In this document: one piece after another, positions 5,876-7,584 of the stretch
How positions within the stretch are numbered: position 1 is the first letter of the stretch
Layout of the letters: each line of letters begins with the position of its first letter
Assembly (NCBI GenBank): GCA_002359075.1
Contig: DEQA01000280.1
Location: 1-7,584 of the forward strand
Direction: 5' to 3'
DNA: 7,584 nucleotides
Source: Planococcaceae bacterium UBA3378
GTDB lineage: Bacteria > Bacillota > Bacilli > Bacillales_A > Planococcaceae
Translations under genes and position numbers: made by a program
The notes under the pieces: generated by a model
What the model was told of the DNA's origin: nothing
The model's database searches: none
The model's input: only the letters and a program-made list of their open reading frames with translations

Positions 5876-5885
5876 GTAGATACCA

Positions 5886-5914
5886 TTGCATTTCAAAAAT
5901 AAGGTGATTATAAT
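5886..5914 (+). promoter_or_regulatory. sigma-A promoter of the xpt-pbuX operon
   Basis: TTGCAT (5886-5891) and a perfect TATAAT (5909-5914) are separated by 17 nt. The -35 matches only at TTG, so strength may depend on other factors. The predicted start near 5921 places the guanine aptamer at the 5' end of the transcript, as expected. Confidence 0.7.
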
Positions 5915-5946
5915 TGTGACATTCTTAAAAAATCGTTATATATTTT

Positions 5947-6017
5947 TACTCATATAATAGCGGGAATAAGGCCCGCAAGTTTCTACCGACTGACCGTAAA
6001 TCTGTCGACTATGAGGA
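5947..6017 (+). promoter_or_regulatory. guanine (purine) riboswitch aptamer
   Basis: The classic purine-aptamer sequence is complete. P1 is CTCAT (5949-5953) with ATGAG (6011-6015), followed by TATAAT. P2 is GCGGG (5960-5964) with CCCGC (5972-5976) and the AATAAGG loop. The joining segment is AAGTTTCTACC. P3 is CGACTGA with TCTGTCG and the conserved CCGTAAA loop, then GACTATG. The C at 6009 (in GACTA) is the position that base-pairs with the ligand in the B. subtilis xpt aptamer and specifies guanine; adenine switches have U there. Loops P2 and P3 have the bases known to kiss. Guanine binding stabilises P1 and represses the genes downstream. Confidence 0.96.
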
Positions 6018-6032
6018 GCAGGTTTTACTAGT

Positions 6033-6058
6033 AAAATGCAAGTGCCGGCACTGCTTTT
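6033..6058 (+). other. middle hairpin of the guanine riboswitch expression platform
   Basis: AAAA-GC-AGTG (6033-6044, with T6037 and A6040 bulged) pairs with CACTGCTTTT around CCGG, and T-rich sequence follows (6055-6070). B. subtilis xpt also has a hairpin between aptamer and terminator. Here the trailing Ts could make it a first, weaker pause or termination site. The preceding palindrome TTTTACTAGTAAAA (6023-6036) is an alternative fold of the same bases. Confidence 0.5.
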
Positions 6059-6080
6059 ATTTGTATTTCTTTTGACGTAT

Positions 6081-6130
6081 GCTCGAAAGACTTGTTTCCT
6101 TATGGGAGCGGGCTTTCGAGTTTTTTATTT
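6081..6130 (+). terminator. guanine riboswitch terminator ahead of xpt
   Basis: CTCGAAAG (6082-6089) pairs perfectly with CTTTCGAG (6113-6120). Further inner pairs run between 6091-6099 and 6104-6111 to a TTAT loop, and TTTTTTATTT (6121-6130) follows. Bases CTATGAGGAG (6009-6018, the 3' side of P1 and just beyond) can instead pair with TTTCCTTATGG (6095-6105) in the terminator stem with some G-U pairs. This is the expected antiterminator, so ligand-free RNA should read through. Confidence 0.9.
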
Positions 6131-6218
6131 ATCCAAGGCCCGCAGCCGCAAAACCCGGACAATTATCCGAACGGCTATTATATAGGTAAAGATGAAAATA
6201 GAGGAGGAGCTCCATACC
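6131..6218 (+). other. xpt 5' untranslated spacer with two-tier stem-loop and ribosome site
   Basis: After the terminator, AGCCG (6144-6148) can pair with CGGCT (6172-6176), enclosing CGGA (6156-6159) with TCCG (6166-6169). The purine-rich GAGGAGGAG (6201-6209) ends 9 nt before GTG 6219 and decides the xpt start. No other element is seen. Confidence 0.4.
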
Positions 6219-6803
6219 GTGAAGCTTTTAAAAGAAAAGATCGAAAAAGAAGGCAACGTTTTATCGGATACTGTATTAAAGGTTGATTCATTCCTGAACC
6301 ACCAGATTGACCCCCTTTTAATGAAGGAAATCGGGGATGAATTTGCAAGCCGCTATGCTGATGAGGTCATTACTAAAGTATTAACGATTGAATCATCAGG
6401 GATAGCACCTGCTACATTTTTAGGGCTGACAATTGGTGCACCGGTCGTCTTTGCTCGTAAACGTAAGTCTCTTACATTGACAGATAACCTATATTCATCG
6501 AAGGTTCATTCATTTACCAAAAATGAAACAAATGAAATTTCTGTATCTAAAAACTTCCTATCTCCAGAAGATAGCGTAATTATTATCGACGATTTCCTTG
6601 CCAATGGCGAAGCGGTGAAGGGCTTGCTTGATATTGCAGAGCAAGCAGGCGCACATGTAGTTGGTGTAGGAATTGTCATTGAAAAAGGCTTCCAGGATGG
6701 GGGCAAGCAGCTGCGTAATCAGGGCATTCGCATCGAGTCTTTAGCCCGTATTAAATCATTAGAAAATGGCAAGGTCGAATTTTTCGAAGACGGTGAATTC
6801 TAA
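6219..6803 (+). CDS. xpt: xanthine phosphoribosyltransferase
   Basis: The enzyme converts xanthine plus PRPP to XMP and pyrophosphate in purine salvage, in the cytosol. From GTG 6219 the protein is 194 residues, the length I recall for B. subtilis Xpt, and begins MKLLKEKIEKEGNVLSD like that enzyme's N-terminus. Diagnostic parts are LKVDSFLNHQIDP (about 20-32), TIESSGIAP (about 56-64), ARKRKSLTLTDN, and the type-I PRPP loop VIIIDDFLANG (about 120-130). The in-frame ATG at 6192 would add nine residues but places the GAGGAGGAG ribosome site inside the gene and has only a poor site of its own, so GTG is chosen. It is controlled by the guanine riboswitch and candidate PurBox upstream. Its TAA overlaps the ATG of pbuX by one base, implying coupled translation. 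Confidence 0.96.
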   Translation: MKLLKEKIEKEGNVLSDTVLKVDSFLNHQIDPLLMKEIGDEFASRYADEVITKVLTIESSGIAPATFLGLTIGAPVVFARKRKSLTLTDNLYSSKVHSFTKNETNEISVSKNFLSPEDSVIIIDDFLANGEAVKGLLDIAEQAGAHVVGVGIVIEKGFQDGGKQLRNQGIRIESLARIKSLENGKVEFFEDGEF

Positions 6804-7584
6804 TGAATAACGCAAAAGCAGTGACATTTGGCATCCAGCATTTACTGGCGATGTATGCAGGAGCGATTTTAGTTCCGCTTATCATCGGCGGTGCTATTGG
6901 GTTTAATACAGAGCAGATGACGTATCTTGTAGCTATTGATATTTTAATGTGCGGGATTGCTACACTCCTGCAAGTATGGAGCGGCAAATTTGTCGGAATC
7001 GGGCTGCCGGTTGTGCTCGGCTGTACATTTACGGCGCTAACACCGATCATTTCGATTGGGACATCGACAAGTATTGGTGCCATTTACGGTGCCATTATCG
7101 CTTCAGGAATTATAATTGTATTGATTTCAGGTTTTTTTGGCAAACTGGTACGGTTTTTCCCGCCAATCGTTACAGGCTGTGTCGTAACGATCATCGGGAT
7201 TTCGCTCTTACCAACAGCGATGACAAATATGGGCGGTGGAGATGCCAGCGCTGCTGACTTCGGTTCATCGACAAATCTGCTTTTGGGTTTCATTACATTA
7301 GTAACAATTATTATGGTTTACCGTTTTACAAAAGGCTTTATGCGTGCGATCGCTATCTTGATGGGCCTGATCATTGGGACTGTTTTAGGGATGCTGATGG
7401 GCGTTGTCAACTTTGCTCCCGTGAAGGAAGCGTCATGGTTCCACATGGTGCAACCGTTTTACTTCGGTATGCCGGAATTCCATATTGAACCGATCATTAC
7501 GATGACACTTGTAGCCATCGTATCGCTAGTCGAATCCACGGGTGTTTACTATGCACTGGGGGATATTTGCAAAAAACCATTAAA
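6803..7584 (+). CDS. pbuX: xanthine permease (NCS2 family), C-terminus cut by window edge
   Basis: The first 260 codons of a nucleobase:cation symporter-2 transporter are present; full members have roughly 430-460 residues. Family marks are FGIQHLLAMYAGAILVPLIIG (9-29), LLQVW, GIGLPVVLGCTFTALTPI, FFPPIVTGCVVTIIGISLLP and the substrate-site helix with SLVESTGVYYAL, whose E is the conserved acidic residue. Position directly after xpt identifies it as the xanthine importer, which feeds Xpt. ATG 6803-6805 shares its A with the xpt stop codon (TAATG); GGTGA (6792-6796) inside xpt gives a modest ribosome site. It shares the promoter and guanine riboswitch of xpt. Confidence 0.95.
   Translation, partial: MNNAKAVTFGIQHLLAMYAGAILVPLIIGGAIGFNTEQMTYLVAIDILMCGIATLLQVWSGKFVGIGLPVVLGCTFTALTPIISIGTSTSIGAIYGAIIASGIIIVLISGFFGKLVRFFPPIVTGCVVTIIGISLLPTAMTNMGGGDASAADFGSSTNLLLGFITLVTIIMVYRFTKGFMRAIAILMGLIIGTVLGMLMGVVNFAPVKEASWFHMVQPFYFGMPEFHIEPIITMTLVAIVSLVESTGVYYALGDICKKPL

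Noticed and set aside
6192..6218. ATG at 6192 as the xpt start
   Set aside because: It would make GAGGAGGAG coding and has a poor upstream site; GTG 6219 gives a 194-aa protein matching known Xpt N-termini.
6092..6286. 64-aa plus-strand frame across the riboswitch terminator and xpt start
   Set aside because: It begins inside the terminator stem and overlaps xpt out of frame; the strong ribosome site at 6201-6209 belongs to xpt.

Overview
The window reads as a chromosomal piece of a low-to-moderate GC Firmicute, most likely Bacillales. The grounds are strong AGGAGG-type ribosome sites, GTG starts, intrinsic terminators with T-tracts, a lysine (L-box) riboswitch ahead of a LysP-type permease, and a guanine riboswitch ahead of an xpt-pbuX pair laid out as in Bacillus subtilis. 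The genus cannot be fixed from the sequence alone. No IS element, phage gene, CRISPR array, tRNA or rRNA was seen.

Left part, minus strand (1-2774). A TPR-repeat protein runs off the left edge (start at 736). Next comes a small membrane-anchored Mrr-like nuclease (955-1509) with its own terminator. Upstream of that lies a CynX/NimT-type MFS exporter/importer (1569-2774). The nuclease and transporter genes are 59 bp apart with no visible terminator between them. The nuclease probably also has its own extended -10 promoter, which sits inside a perfect inverted repeat.

Middle part, plus strand (2844-4728). A sigma-A promoter drives a leader of about 345 nt holding a lysine aptamer, an intrinsic terminator and further pairing elements that reach the ribosome site. 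The gene behind it is a close LysP homologue, so this is a lysine-repressed lysine uptake unit. A strong terminator closes it. A stretch of about 380 nt without a convincing gene follows.

Right part, plus strand (5113-7584). A 224-aa protein of uncertain function has local patterns resembling the uracil-DNA-glycosylase-like fold. It is followed by a purine salvage operon: a candidate PurR box, a promoter, a guanine riboswitch with its terminator, xpt (xanthine phosphoribosyltransferase) and pbuX (xanthine permease, cut by the right edge). PbuX brings xanthine in and Xpt converts it with PRPP to XMP. Guanine binding to the leader would shut the pair off.

Most of the window is ordinary, recognisable metabolism and transport. 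The less ordinary items are the membrane-tethered Mrr-like protein, the UDG-like orphan, the repeated complementary CCTCA/TGAGG elements in the lysP leader, and two palindromes at candidate promoters. I did not find convincing evidence for a wholly new multi-gene system.
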